A DNA stretch of 5,149 nt from JBCBZH01 sp039815415 (GTDB lineage: Bacteria > Bacteroidota > Rhodothermia > Rhodothermales > Rubricoccaceae), in assembly GCA_039815415.1 (NCBI GenBank), contig JBCBZH010000292.1:1-5149 (forward strand), written 5' to 3'. Positions within the stretch are counted from its first letter, which is position 1. Each line of letters begins with the position of its first letter. Of this stretch, positions 4,908-5,149 are shown in pieces. The notes under the pieces were generated by a model. The model had not been told where the DNA came from. It saw only the letters and a list, made by a program, of their open reading frames with translations, and ran no database searches. Made by a program: the position numbers and the translations under genes.

Positions 4908-5149
4908 ATGCGCCTTGTTTCGCACCGCCTTCTCGCCGCCGCCGGGTTTCTGATCGCCAGCTCGGCGCTCGCCCAGCCCCAGTGGTCTCTTCTGACCGAT
5001 TCCCCCTTCCATAGCTACCGAAGCGAGGATATCTCCTTCTCGGACCCGGACTACGGGTGGGCCGTCAATGGAGACGGGGCTGTGTTTCAGACGACAGACA
5101 GCGGCACGACGTGGTCTCCGATCGCCTCGTTGGATGGCTACCTGCGCAG
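4908..5149 (+). CDS. Exported YCF48/BNR-repeat beta-propeller protein, 3' end beyond window
   Basis: Eighty codons are visible with no stop before the window ends. Residues 1-22 form a Sec signal peptide: basic start (Arg2, Arg7), hydrophobic LLAAAGFLIASS, and ALA before Gln23. The next segment DISFSDPDYGWAVNGDGAVFQTTDSGTTW (41-69 region) is a textbook YCF48/BNR blade: I-F-D, GWAV, G-G-hydrophobic, T-DSG-TTW. Such repeats usually build a six- or seven-blade propeller. In Bacteroidota and Rhodothermota these proteins are often large, secreted and end in a type IX secretion sorting domain, but that end is not in view. In plants and cyanobacteria YCF48 (HCF136) assists photosystem II assembly; that role is not implied here. 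The ATG is fixed by the signal peptide; no Shine-Dalgarno is seen. The signal-peptide codons for Ala-Ser-Ser contain a repeat copy. Confidence 0.85.
   Translation, partial: MRLVSHRLLAAAGFLIASSALAQPQWSLLTDSPFHSYRSEDISFSDPDYGWAVNGDGAVFQTTDSGTTWSPIASLDGYLR
4955..4964 (+). repeat. CGCCAGCTCG repeat copy in the signal-peptide codons of the YCF48-type gene
   Basis: Exact 10-mer with the consensus T before it (4954). It is read as Ile-Ala-Ser-Ser, the same frame as the copy at 3245. Confidence 0.6.

Overview
The window is GC-rich bacterial DNA carrying six protein-coding genes and no recognisable RNA gene, CRISPR array, insertion sequence or phage gene. Two lipoproteins, a secreted prolyl oligopeptidase and a YCF48-type exported protein point to a Gram-negative cell with a well-developed envelope. 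Five of the six start codons lack a Shine-Dalgarno-like sequence, as is common in the Bacteroidota/Rhodothermota. Together with the high GC this suggests a marine Rhodothermota (Rubricoccaceae-like) organism. That placement is inference from style, not from a marker gene.

Layout, left to right. 39-680 (+) encodes a peptidoglycan-recognition/amidase_2 lipoprotein. 677-1096 (-) encodes a small lipoprotein of unknown function; the two genes converge and share a TTAA at their stop codons. 1209-2204 (-) encodes a Rossmann-fold dehydrogenase of the DapB/2,4-diaminopentanoate dehydrogenase type. A 114-bp divergent region (2205-2318) separates it from 2319-4382 (+), a secreted S9A prolyl oligopeptidase. 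This is translationally coupled through an ATGA overlap to 4379-4786 (+), a HIT-family hydrolase. After a 121-bp gap, 4908 to the window end (+) holds the start of an exported YCF48/BNR beta-propeller protein. The genes do not form one evident pathway. Only the peptidase-HIT pair looks like an operon.

The main unexplained structure is a short repeated word. CGCCAGCTCG (wider consensus TCGCCAGCTCGAG) occurs ten times exactly in 5.1 kb counting both strands, where chance predicts well under one copy. Two copies form an 18-bp perfect palindrome at the convergent gene ends (652-669). Two form a 12-bp-arm inverted repeat after the dehydrogenase stop (1165-1200). One lies 4 bp past the HIT stop. 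The others sit inside genes in several reading frames and both orientations. This layout resembles DNA uptake sequences of Neisseriaceae and Pasteurellaceae, or another genome-wide iterated motif, and is the best candidate for something undescribed here.
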